DNA from: Comamonadaceae bacterium
GTDB taxonomy: Bacteria > Pseudomonadota > Gammaproteobacteria > Burkholderiales > Burkholderiaceae_C
DNA: 64,000 bases
Reading direction: 5' to 3'
Assembly: GCA_947451285.1 (NCBI GenBank)
Contig: CANFYL010000001.1
Span: 1-64,000, forward strand
Numbering within the stretch: the first letter of the stretch is position 1; every line of letters begins with the position of its first letter. Shown in pieces: positions 12,203-21,700 of the stretch. The position numbers and the translations under genes were made by a program. The notes beneath the pieces were generated by a model, which was not told the origin of the DNA, did no database searches, and saw only the letters and a program-made list of their open reading frames with translations.

Positions 12203-13057
12203 ATGACTTTGACCCGTTGGCTCCAATTGAACTGTGCCGCAGCCCTGACTGCCGTGACCTTGTTGGGCTTGAGCGCTCCGGCGCAAGCCCAAACCGCGCC
12301 TGCTGCAACTGGCAAAACCGAAATGTTGTGGTTGGGTCAAGCTGGCTTTCGCATCAAAACGCCGGGTGGAAAAATCATTGTGATTGACCCTTGGCTCAAA
12401 GGCGGCCCCAAAACACCCGCCAACATCAAAGCTGATTTTTCTGCACTCGGAAAAATTGACTTGCTGTTGGTCACCCACGGCCATGTCGACCACTTGGGCG
12501 ATGCGCCTGAGTTGGCCAAACTCAACAACACCGTTCTTTACGGCCCTGCCGATATGGTGACGCCTTTGATTACCTTGGGTTTGATTCCTGCCAACTTAGG
12601 TCACCGTTTCAATAAAACAGGCAATGTCAAACCTTTGCCCGGCATCAAGGTCACCGCCGTGGCGGCTGAACACTCTTCGTTGATCGTTCACACCAACCCG
12701 GCCACTGGCAAGCTTGAGTCTCATCCTGCTGGCGAAGCGGTCGGTTACATCATTGAGATGGAAAACGGTTTCAAGATTTGGCATATGGGCGATACGGGAT
12801 TGTTTGGCGACATGAAATTCATCAGCGAGCGTTATAAGCCCGACCTCGTGTTGATGCCCATCGGTGGCAACTTCACCATGGACCCCGAGGATGCAGCCTT
12901 TGCCGCCCGCACTTGGATTCAACCCAAGATGGTCATGCCCATGCACTACAACTCCAACCCTCTGACCAAGGGCACCTTGGCCGAGTTTCAAGAGGCCATG
13001 AAAGGCAGCCCCATCAAAGTGGTGCCCATGACCGAAGGTCAAACGCTGGAGTTCTGA
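12203..13057 (+). CDS. Exported metal-dependent hydrolase, metallo-beta-lactamase fold (UPF0173-like)
   Basis: Signal peptide (…LGLSAPAQAQT); LLVTHGHVDHLGDAPELAK and late HxxD/H motifs. Confidence 0.85.
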   Translation: MTLTRWLQLNCAAALTAVTLLGLSAPAQAQTAPAATGKTEMLWLGQAGFRIKTPGGKIIVIDPWLKGGPKTPANIKADFSALGKIDLLLVTHGHVDHLGDAPELAKLNNTVLYGPADMVTPLITLGLIPANLGHRFNKTGNVKPLPGIKVTAVAAEHSSLIVHTNPATGKLESHPAGEAVGYIIEMENGFKIWHMGDTGLFGDMKFISERYKPDLVLMPIGGNFTMDPEDAAFAARTWIQPKMVMPMHYNSNPLTKGTLAEFQEAMKGSPIKVVPMTEGQTLEF

Positions 13058-13099
13058 AACTTATTCGGTCCAGCCACTGAGAAGTAGAATCGCCCTTTC

Positions 13100-13176
13100 G
13101 GGCCTATAGCTCAGTTGGTTAGAGCAGAGGACTCATAATCCTTTGGTCCCAGGTTCAAGTCCTGGTGGGCCTACCA
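13100..13176 (+). tRNA. tRNA with CAU anticodon (tRNA-Ile2 or elongator tRNA-Met)
   Basis: GGGCCTATAGCTCAGTTGGTTAGAGCAGAGGACTCATAATCCTTTGGTCCCAGGTTCAAGTCCTGGTGGGCCTACCA; cloverleaf, anticodon CAT, encoded CCA. Ile2 vs Met identity not resolved by eye. Confidence 0.92.
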
Positions 13177-13180
13177 ATTT

Positions 13181-13220
13181 AAAAGCCACTGATTTTTGAA
13201 GTCAGTGGCTTTTTGTTTTT
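13181..13220 (+). terminator. Rho-independent terminator downstream of tRNA
   Basis: AAAAGCCACTGA-TTTTTGAAG-TCAGTGGCTTTTTGTTTTT: perfect stem AAAAGCCACTGA/TCAGTGGCTTTT followed by T-rich tail. Confidence 0.85.
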
Positions 13221-13460
13221 TAGATCGCTCATCACCCAGTCGGCATTGCGTGAACCCATTCGATGATTCATCTTGGGTGATTGGCGCTATGAATGAAGCC
13301 ATGTGTAATGTCCCCGCATAATCCATCGGTTATTCGGTGTTGTGAATACAGCACGCCAAGGCCTTTCGTTGCAAACCAATCATGAACTTTGACAATGAAT
13401 TTTTTTGAATCTGATCAAGGTCGAAAGTTGATCCTGACACATCGAAGGTTTCCGTAGGCC

Positions 13461-14681
13461 ATGGCAGTCAAGGATGTCTACCCAATCAACCGTGATCCAA
13501 GCCCAGTGCTGGGCTCGCAGCATGCTCAGGCTTTGATACATCTCGACAGACTGCGGGGTAACCTGGCAGCCGTTCGCGGTGCGCTTCGACCAGGAACCCG
13601 GGTGTTCGCGGTCGTCAAGGCGGATGCGTATGGATTTGGTCTGCCTGTGATCGCCCCTGAGTTGAGTAGAGCGGGCATTGATGGCTTCGTGGTCAGCTCC
13701 GCCGACGAAGGCCTTGCCTTGCGCCGTCTCGGCTTGACAGAAGAGGTGATGGTCTTGGGCCCTTTTCTGGAGGCGGATGTGGCCGTGATGATTGCTGGCA
13801 ATCTGTCACCCACCCTGAGCTCAATGGACCAACTTCAATGGGTTGAGCGCGAGGCCTTGCGTCAAGGCGTGCGGGCCAGGGTCCATATCCGCGTCGATCT
13901 GGGCCTGGGTGGTCAGGGTTTGGATCCTGGTTATGTGCTGCCTTTGTTGAGCAAGCTGTGTGCTCAACCCTGTTTGGAGTGGGCGTCGATTTTTGTTCAA
14001 CAAGTCGGGGCCTATCGGGCTGATCTTGCACTCATGAACCATGAAAGCTCAGACTTTCACGCATTGCTTCAGCGCATCAAAGACGCTGGTTTTGAATTAC
14101 CTCTGGTGCACAGCCTCAGCAGTCCGGGCGTGTCCATGGCGCAGCAAAGCGCGACAGATGGTGCGGTTCGCATTGGTTCATTGCTCTATGGTCTGCGCAT
14201 GGTTGATGCGGCGCCTGCCGGCATCCGACCTGTCATGGAAATCCGTGCGAAGGTTCTTGACGTTCGCATGTTGGAGGCAGGCACGGCATTCAGTTATGAG
14301 GCTGGTTTCAACAGTGCCCAGCGACTCAAGGTTGCCAACATATCCATCGGATTTGGAATGGCAGGCTTTCTCTCGATGTCTTCCAATCCTTGCGTGCTTG
14401 TTCGTGGTGTTCGTTTGCCAGTGCTCGGACGTGCCTTTATGAACAACCTGCTGGCGGATGCTTCTGAGCTCCCTTACCTTGAGCGAGGTGATGACGCTGT
14501 TGTTTTGGGTGCTCAAGGCGAGCTCGAGATCACGGCCGAGGACATTGCGCTTGCTTGCCAAATTCGCCCGACCGTGGTGCCCCTTTTGAGTCAGGGTCTC
14601 GCGCGTCATTACGTGGGCGCTTGGGATGCTGACCATGTGCATCGCGGCTTTCCTGTGGCTTGCCCCACCTTGAGGACCTAG
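13461..14681 (+). CDS. Divergent alanine-racemase-like PLP protein
   Basis: PLP-lysine motif VFAVVKADAYGFGL, VRIGSLLYGL, FSYEAGF, GRAFMNN; fold-level match to Alr but several hallmark motifs altered. Confidence 0.75.
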   Translation: MAVKDVYPINRDPSPVLGSQHAQALIHLDRLRGNLAAVRGALRPGTRVFAVVKADAYGFGLPVIAPELSRAGIDGFVVSSADEGLALRRLGLTEEVMVLGPFLEADVAVMIAGNLSPTLSSMDQLQWVEREALRQGVRARVHIRVDLGLGGQGLDPGYVLPLLSKLCAQPCLEWASIFVQQVGAYRADLALMNHESSDFHALLQRIKDAGFELPLVHSLSSPGVSMAQQSATDGAVRIGSLLYGLRMVDAAPAGIRPVMEIRAKVLDVRMLEAGTAFSYEAGFNSAQRLKVANISIGFGMAGFLSMSSNPCVLVRGVRLPVLGRAFMNNLLADASELPYLERGDDAVVLGAQGELEITAEDIALACQIRPTVVPLLSQGLARHYVGAWDADHVHRGFPVACPTLRT

Positions 14682-14688
14682 GCAAACC

Positions 14689-15846
14689 ATGGCGATGACC
14701 CGACGAGATCTCATTGCAGGCTGCTCGGTGCTCTGGGGCTTAGACCCTCATTGGGCTAACGCTGCTGATGCTGCTGCCAACCGACCGATTCGAAATCGAG
14801 GCAAGCCCTGGCGAATCGGCTACGCAGAGAGTCTTTCCTTTCGTAATTTCTCAGGCACTCTGTGGGGGCTCGCCCAAGGGCTGAGCCGAACCGGTTGGGT
14901 CGGTGATGTTCGCTCACTTCCCTATGCGGAAAACTCGACCGACTCCGCCGCGATGTGGCGCTGGCTTGCCGCTCAGCCCAAGGATTTTATTGATTGGGTG
15001 TCTGACGCCTATTACTCCGGCTTGTCGGATGCCGATCCACAGCCCATTTTGAGAAGGCTTCAATCTGGCGACCTCGATCTGATATTGGTCATGGGAACTG
15101 CCGCAGGTCAAAAACTGGCCATCCACGGACACCAAACACCTACCTTGGTCTTCAGTGCGACCAATCCGATTGCCGCTGGATTTGCCAAATCCGAGACCGA
15201 CAGTGGCATGGATCACGTTTGGGCTCATATGGATCTGAGCCGAACCACGCGACAACTCAAAATCTTTCACGATACCTGCCGTTTCAGGACTCTGGGCGTC
15301 ACCTATGAGAACTCCAATGGCGGGCGAGGTGTGGCATCGATTCCGCAGGTAGAGGAAATGGCTCGTACCTTGGGTTTTCAATTGCGCGCCCGCTACGTGC
15401 AACGGCCAGCCAATGTGAAGAATGCGGGTGATATGCGGGCCTATTACGAACAACTTTCTCGTGCCTGGATGGATCTATCTGGTGAAGTCGATGCGATGTA
15501 TGTCACCTTCGGCCAGTGGGATCTCATGCGCTTTGATGGTCTTTTGCAGCCTTTCCTAGAGCGCAAGGTCCCCACGTTTTCGCAAAGCGGCCAAGAAGAG
15601 GTCGAACGAGGCGCATTGATGTCCATGGCTCGCGCAGATTTCTCAGGCATTGGCACATTTGGCGCAACAACGTTGGCACGGGTGTTTCGGGGGGCGAAGC
15701 CGCGCTCGCTCGCGCAGGTTTATTTCGACACGCCCGCTTTGGCCGTGAATGTAGAAGTTGCCCAGTTGATTGGCTTTAAGTTGCCTCTAGAAGCCATGCT
15801 CAGCGCCGACACCATCTATCCGAAAATTCTTCGCCCTGGAGCTTGA
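14689..15846 (+). CDS. Exported ABC-type substrate-binding protein (ABC_sub_bind/PF04392-like)
   Basis: Tat-like MAMTRRDLIAGCS leader; WRIGYAESLSFRNFSGTLWGLAQGL..., DLDLILVMGTAAGQKL, VFSATNPIAAGFAKS, LARVFRGAKPRSLAQVYFDTPALAVNVEVAQLIGFKLP. Confidence 0.75.
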   Translation: MAMTRRDLIAGCSVLWGLDPHWANAADAAANRPIRNRGKPWRIGYAESLSFRNFSGTLWGLAQGLSRTGWVGDVRSLPYAENSTDSAAMWRWLAAQPKDFIDWVSDAYYSGLSDADPQPILRRLQSGDLDLILVMGTAAGQKLAIHGHQTPTLVFSATNPIAAGFAKSETDSGMDHVWAHMDLSRTTRQLKIFHDTCRFRTLGVTYENSNGGRGVASIPQVEEMARTLGFQLRARYVQRPANVKNAGDMRAYYEQLSRAWMDLSGEVDAMYVTFGQWDLMRFDGLLQPFLERKVPTFSQSGQEEVERGALMSMARADFSGIGTFGATTLARVFRGAKPRSLAQVYFDTPALAVNVEVAQLIGFKLPLEAMLSADTIYPKILRPGA

Positions 15847-15847
15847 T

Positions 15848-18172
15848 ATGAGCTGGCCCAAAAAGGAAGTGACTTCGCTGGCCTTGTCTGTGGTTTTGTT
15901 GGTGCTTTCCACCTTATTTTCGATGGCCATCAACATCGGTTCTTTTGGTCAGGCGCATTCATCCGGTTTGATGAACAGCTATGCGATTCCGGGCACCACG
16001 GCCAGCCGATTGATCGAACAGGGATTGCGCTTTGGTAAGCCTTTAGACGATTTTTACGGCATTGAGCGCTACCTGAAATCCGTTCAAAGTGCGCTTCCTG
16101 ATGTGGTTCATGTGGAAATCGCCAATTTCGATGGGCGTTTTTTAGCAGACGAGAGTGGCCCCATCCAACGGCAGTTCCCCTCTAAAGAGCTGATTCGCGT
16201 TCAGCGCGAGTTGGTCAATAAGCAGCAGATGTTTCTGCACGACGACTCAAGCCAACTGTTTCAACTGTTCATCGGCATCCGACCCGACCCCAAAGCCGAC
16301 CCGGTCGGATTCATGATGGTCAGTGTCAAAGATGCAAGAGCCGACCAAGTGATATCTGCCTTTGCAGTCAAGCTTTTCTGGCATGTGATCGTGATCATCG
16401 GACTCAATTCCGGCTTGTTGTTTCTGGTCTGGCGTCTCGCCCAGCGCAACGATTGGATGCACAGAAAATTGCGCGTTCTGTCCTTGTCGATCGTTGCGCT
16501 CGCGCAGGTGATGTCGGGCTACTTTGGCTACGTGCAGTTTCAAGAAGAATACCTCGCCAGCACCCGCGAGAGCACCACGTTCGTGGCACACATCCTGGAA
16601 TCTAATTTCAACGCCTTGATTGAGCGTGGTGTGCGCTATGACCAACTCAGTGGGATCAACGAATATTTGGCCAAGGTTCAAAAAATAGCACCCAACCTCA
16701 GTCAGATTCGGATGGAAGCCGAGGGCGCCGAGACAACTGCTGCGCTGTCAGACAGTTCCTTGCGTTTGCAGCTTTCTCCTGACTCGGCGGGTCAAAGCCG
16801 TCTGCTAGCGATGGGTATGTCCGAGGAAATGTTGCAGGACCGACTGCTAGATATCTTGCTCGATTCCGGCGCCATCTTGCTCACCAGTCTCATGTTCATG
16901 TTTGAAATCAGTCTGGTGGTGATCAAGCGTCCCGAGGCTCAGGTCAGCAACGTGTTGCCCTCGTTGCTGTCTGATTTGAGGCTGCGTATCGGAGGGCGCT
17001 TTAGCGCCTTCCTGATGTACTTTGGCATGTTCATGTCGGCTTCTTTTGTTCCTTTGTTGATGGGCGCGTATGGCGTTGCCTTGCCCGGCCTATCAATGGG
17101 GCAATCTGCTGCGGCGGCTATTTCTGCAGAGATGGCCGCGGGTTCGGTGGCCCTGTTGTTGTCAAACGCGATGTGCACTCGCCATGGTGCTGTGCGCGTC
17201 GCCTATATCGGCTATGCCTTGTTGATTGTGGCGGCCGTTCTGGCCTGGCTGGCACCCACGCCTTTGTTGTTTCTGCTGGCCCGCGCCATGACGGGCGCCG
17301 GCTCCATGTGGGTTTTGGTCAGCATTTACCGATTCGTCAACGCGATTCGCGACGACGAGCAGCGACAGTCTGGGTTGTCAGATACCCTTGCTGGCAGTTT
17401 CGCAGGCGTGAACTGTGGGGCCGTTACGGGCGCTTTTCTTGCGGTGCAGATTGGACCGCAGGCTGTTTTTGCTGCCGCAGCACTGGTGCTGTCTGCCTCG
17501 GTGCTTTACTTGTGGCAAACAGCGGCCAAGGAAATGATGAAGCTGCCAACACCACCCGTTCAGCCGAGTTTTGAGCAGCAAGGGGCATCGCGCAGGGACT
17601 ACCTTGGGCTGGCACTATTTTTTCTACTGGTCAGCGCCCCAACTGCTGCGATCTCCATGTATTTGCCTTATTTCTTTCCTGTGTTTGCGGCAGACGCTGG
17701 TGCGGGCCCCAATGTGATTGGGCGTGCCTTCCTCATCAACGGCATGTGCTTTGTTTTCATCGGTCCATGGCTTGCTGCTTGGGCCAGGCGACACTTGCGA
17801 CCTGCTTGGGCCGTTGCCCTATCGGCCGGCCTTTTGGTGTTGGGCCTGATGGTCTTTAGCGCCTCCCCTCAATTGGCCACTGCATTCATTGCGGTCTCGC
17901 TCATGAGCTTGGGCGACTGCTTTGGCATCGCCTCGCAAGTCGCCTTCGTCTCGAGCTTGCCTGTGGGTCAAAGGCTTGGGCGCTCGGCGATACAGGACAT
18001 GCAACTCAATGCACGTAAAGTGGGACAAGCGATCGGGCCCATGATTTTTTCGGCGGTGACTGCATTCGGCACGGCCGGTTTACTTGGCCTGGGCGCAATG
18101 ATGTGCATTTTGCTGACCATGTTCAGCGTGCTCTCTGCTTGGCCTTTGATGCGAACCGAGTCACACACTTGA
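15848..18172 (+). CDS. Membrane fusion protein: tandem N-terminal periplasmic sensor-like regions plus MFS transporter
   Basis: TM (ALSVVLLVLSTLFSMAIN) - ~150 aa soluble - TM (LFWHVIVIIGLNSGLLFLVWRLA) - second soluble region - TM, then a ~12-TM hydrophobic MFS-like half (FSAFLMYFGMFMSASFVPLLMGAYG...). Confidence 0.75.
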   Translation: MSWPKKEVTSLALSVVLLVLSTLFSMAINIGSFGQAHSSGLMNSYAIPGTTASRLIEQGLRFGKPLDDFYGIERYLKSVQSALPDVVHVEIANFDGRFLADESGPIQRQFPSKELIRVQRELVNKQQMFLHDDSSQLFQLFIGIRPDPKADPVGFMMVSVKDARADQVISAFAVKLFWHVIVIIGLNSGLLFLVWRLAQRNDWMHRKLRVLSLSIVALAQVMSGYFGYVQFQEEYLASTRESTTFVAHILESNFNALIERGVRYDQLSGINEYLAKVQKIAPNLSQIRMEAEGAETTAALSDSSLRLQLSPDSAGQSRLLAMGMSEEMLQDRLLDILLDSGAILLTSLMFMFEISLVVIKRPEAQVSNVLPSLLSDLRLRIGGRFSAFLMYFGMFMSASFVPLLMGAYGVALPGLSMGQSAAAAISAEMAAGSVALLLSNAMCTRHGAVRVAYIGYALLIVAAVLAWLAPTPLLFLLARAMTGAGSMWVLVSIYRFVNAIRDDEQRQSGLSDTLAGSFAGVNCGAVTGAFLAVQIGPQAVFAAAALVLSASVLYLWQTAAKEMMKLPTPPVQPSFEQQGASRRDYLGLALFFLLVSAPTAAISMYLPYFFPVFAADAGAGPNVIGRAFLINGMCFVFIGPWLAAWARRHLRPAWAVALSAGLLVLGLMVFSASPQLATAFIAVSLMSLGDCFGIASQVAFVSSLPVGQRLGRSAIQDMQLNARKVGQAIGPMIFSAVTAFGTAGLLGLGAMMCILLTMFSVLSAWPLMRTESHT

Positions 18173-18225
18173 GCCATCCACCAACACAGCAAGTCATCCT
18201 TCGCACCAATGCGAAGGAAACTGCC

Positions 18226-18735
18226 ATGGTCGTGCAGTTGCGTCCTATTGCGCTCAACGATGCGCCCAAGGTGCAGGCCCTGCAAACCAGCTCTATCGGT
18301 CAGCTGATGTTTCCCATCTCAAAACAAGAAATCCATGACCTGCTCGCGGGTGGACAGGGCTGCATCATTGGCGCATGGCTTGGCGAAGCATTGATTGCTT
18401 TCTTGGCCATTACCTTGCCTGACTTGGGCGAGAACAACCTCGGCCACGACGCTGGCTTGCCCCAGCACCAGCTGTCAGGGCTGGCCCAATGGACGGCGGT
18501 CGTGGTGCACCCCGACTACCGGGGCAAGGGCCTACAAGTTGTGCTGTTGCACTATTCGCTCCATCAGTTGGACTGGCCCCAAGTCAGGCGTTGGTTGGCC
18601 ACCGTGCGCTGTGACAACGAGTTCAGTCTTCGCAATTTCAGGGCGGTCGGTGCGCGGGTGGTCAAAACAATTCGTAAATACGATGGACACCTGCGTTTTC
18701 TGTTGTTGCTTGAGTTGCCAACACGGTCAGGCTGA
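18226..18735 (+). CDS. GNAT-family N-acetyltransferase
   Basis: MVVQLRPIALNDAPKVQALQTSS...TAVVVHPDYRGKGLQVVLLHYSL acetyl-CoA binding motif; start at ATG 18226. Confidence 0.8.
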   Translation: MVVQLRPIALNDAPKVQALQTSSIGQLMFPISKQEIHDLLAGGQGCIIGAWLGEALIAFLAITLPDLGENNLGHDAGLPQHQLSGLAQWTAVVVHPDYRGKGLQVVLLHYSLHQLDWPQVRRWLATVRCDNEFSLRNFRAVGARVVKTIRKYDGHLRFLLLLELPTRSG

Positions 18736-18788
18736 GGTGGGCATGACAGAATCTCCCTTCTTGACCGGTAATCTCAGGAGTCTTTTGG

Positions 18789-21700
18789 ATGGATAGCGTT
18801 TTCGAGCTGCTCGCTCAGTTGGATTCAATGGACGTTCGTTTGCAATCGGTTGAGGGTCGCTTGAGCTACAGCGCGCCACCCGGTGTGCTGACGCCACAAT
18901 GGCTTTCTCGCATTGCTGCTGCCAAAGACCAGCTGATCGAGGTATTGGCGCAACGCACAGCCGACCTGGCCTTTGATGAGGCGCCCATCGCGTGCCAGTC
19001 AAGGCAACATGGCCTGCCACTGTCGACAGCGCAACAACGTTTCTGGTTCAACGATCGACTGCAGCTTGGCAACTCTGCCAGTCTGGTCATGCCCCCAATT
19101 GTTCTTGAGCTCATCGGCGCGCTTGATGTGCTGGCCTTGGAGCGGTCTTTGCATCAACTCGTGCAACGCCATGAAGTGTTGCGCAGCGCCTTTCGCATCG
19201 TCGACGATGTGCCCGTTCAGCTCAGTCTCGCCGGGGTAGAACTGGCGCTGTCTGTCACCGACCTGAGCCGGCTCGACGAACCATCACAGCGCGCAGAGTG
19301 GGACCGCTTGGTGCGTCATGAGGCAGTGACGCCTTTTGACCTTCAAAGCGGTGAGGCCTTGATGCGGGCACGGCTGCTCAAACTTGGCGAGCGCCACCAT
19401 GGCTTCATGCTGACCATGCACCACATCATCTCGGATGGCTGGTCCATGGGCATCTTGGTGGATGAGTTGGCGCAGCTCTACCGAGCCAACGCCAATGGGC
19501 CTCTTGTCAGTGCCGCCGACTTGCTACCGCCATTGCCCATTCAATACGCCGACTATGCGTGTTGGGAGCGCAAGCGCCTGGGTGGGGAGCGATTACACCG
19601 TCTGCGCCGTTATTGGCAAAAACAGCTGCAGGACGCACCTGCCGCGCTCAACCTGCCCTTGGACAAGCCGCGTCCGCGTGTTCGCAGCAGCCGTGGTGCT
19701 GCAGAGCATTTCCACATCGATGCCGACCTCAGTGGACGTCTCTACAGCCTGTGCGCCAGCGCGGGTGTCACGCCGTTCATGGTTCTGTTGTCGGCCTTTG
19801 GTGTGCTGTTGAGTCGCTACAGCGATGCTGAGGATCTGGTGATCGGCTCGCCCATTGGGGTGCGTTCTCATACGCAGGCCGATGCTCTGATTGGCCCATT
19901 CCTGAACACGATCGCGTTGCGCCTTGACCTCAGCGGTCATCCTGACTTCACCACCTTGCTCGCGCGTGTGCGTCAATGCGCGCTGGAGGCCTTTGAGCAC
20001 CGTGAGATGCCATTCGAGCAGGTCTTGCAGGCACTGGAGCTGCAGCGCAACTTGGATCACACGCCCTTGTTCCAGGTTCTGTTTGCGCTTCAAAACGCAC
20101 CGATGGGTGAAATTCGTCTGGAGGGTTTGCAAATCCTGCCGCACCCACCCCTGTCGCAGCATTCTCCGTTCGATTTGGTGTTGTCGATGGAGGAGAACGC
20201 GCAGGGCATGAGTGGGTTTTTTCGCTACAACCTGGACCTGTTTGAGGCCTCCACCGTGGTCCGCATGGTGGACCACTTTCGACGCCTGATCGAAGGCTTG
20301 GTCGACGCTCCGCAGACACCGGTGAGGTTGCAGCCACTGATGGGCCAAGCTGAGTTAGACCAAATTCGCCAATGGCGTGGCCCTCAAGCTCAGTTCCCGG
20401 TTCAGTCGACGATTCATGCAGCCTTTCAGGCGCGTGCTGTCGACCGTGCACAAGACATTGCCTTGCATTTTGAGACACAAGACATGCGCTATGGCGAGCT
20501 GGAGATGCACGCCAATCGCTTGTCGCAACGCCTGCATCGCCTTGGCGTTCAACGCGGTGAACGCGTGGGCTTGTGTGTCGAGCGCTCGTTGGAGTTGGTG
20601 ATCGGCGTGCTGGGTATCTTGAAGGCCGGTGCAGCCTATGTCCCCCTTGATCCAGCCTATCCAGAAGACAGATTACGTTACATGGCCGAAGACAGCGGCT
20701 TGCGCCGTGTGATCGTTTATCGCGCCCGACCGCCTGTTGATGCGACCTTGATTGATCTTGCCGATCCGTCCCTCGCCGATGAAAGCGCCCAGCCCCTGCT
20801 AGAGCCAGGCGCGCCTGAGGACATCGCCTATGTGATCTATACCTCGGGCTCCACCGGGCGACCCAAAGGCGTGGAGGTGACGCACGCCAACGTGATGAGG
20901 TTGTTTGCCAGCACGGAAGCTTTGTTTGGATTCGGTTCTCGCGACGTCTGGAGCCTTTTTCACTCTTACGCCTTTGACTTCTCGGTCTGGGAAATCTGGG
21001 GAGCTCTGCTGTATGGCGGCAAGCTGGTGGTGGTGCCCTCCGAAGTGGCCCGCTCGCCAGAGCAGTTCCATGAACTGCTGTGTCGCCAAGGCGTTACGGT
21101 GCTCAATCAAACACCCTCTGCCTTCAAGCAGTTGATCACAGCCGACGCGCATCTGGATGGCCGTGGGCGTTTCGCACTGAAGTGGGTGATTTTTGGCGGC
21201 GAAGCACTCGATCCCCGAAGTCTGCTGAGTTGGGTGGAGCGTCACGGACTGGATGCACCGCAACTCATCAACATGTACGGCATCACTGAAACCACAGTGC
21301 ATGTGAGCTTTCAGCGTTTGGGTGCCGAGCAATTGTCAGAAGGTGCCAGCCTCATCGGACGTGCCTTGCCAGACCTCAGCATTGACCTGGTCGATCGTGA
21401 TGGCCAACCCGTGCCGATGGGTGTTGGGGGTGAAATGCTTGTGGGCGGAGCGGGTCTGGGACGGGGCTATCTGCATCGACCGGAACTCACCGCCGAACGC
21501 TTTGTTCAGACCCCGCTGGGCAGGGTTTACCGCAGCGGGGACTTGGCACGCTGGCGCTCAGATGGACGTTTGGAGTACCTCGGTCGCATCGACCACCAGG
21601 TAAAAATTCGGGGGTTTCGAATTGAGCTCGGTGAGATCGAGTCAGCACTGCAAGGGCATTCGCTGGTGACCGAGGCGCACGTGGAGGCCAAGCAGGAAGC

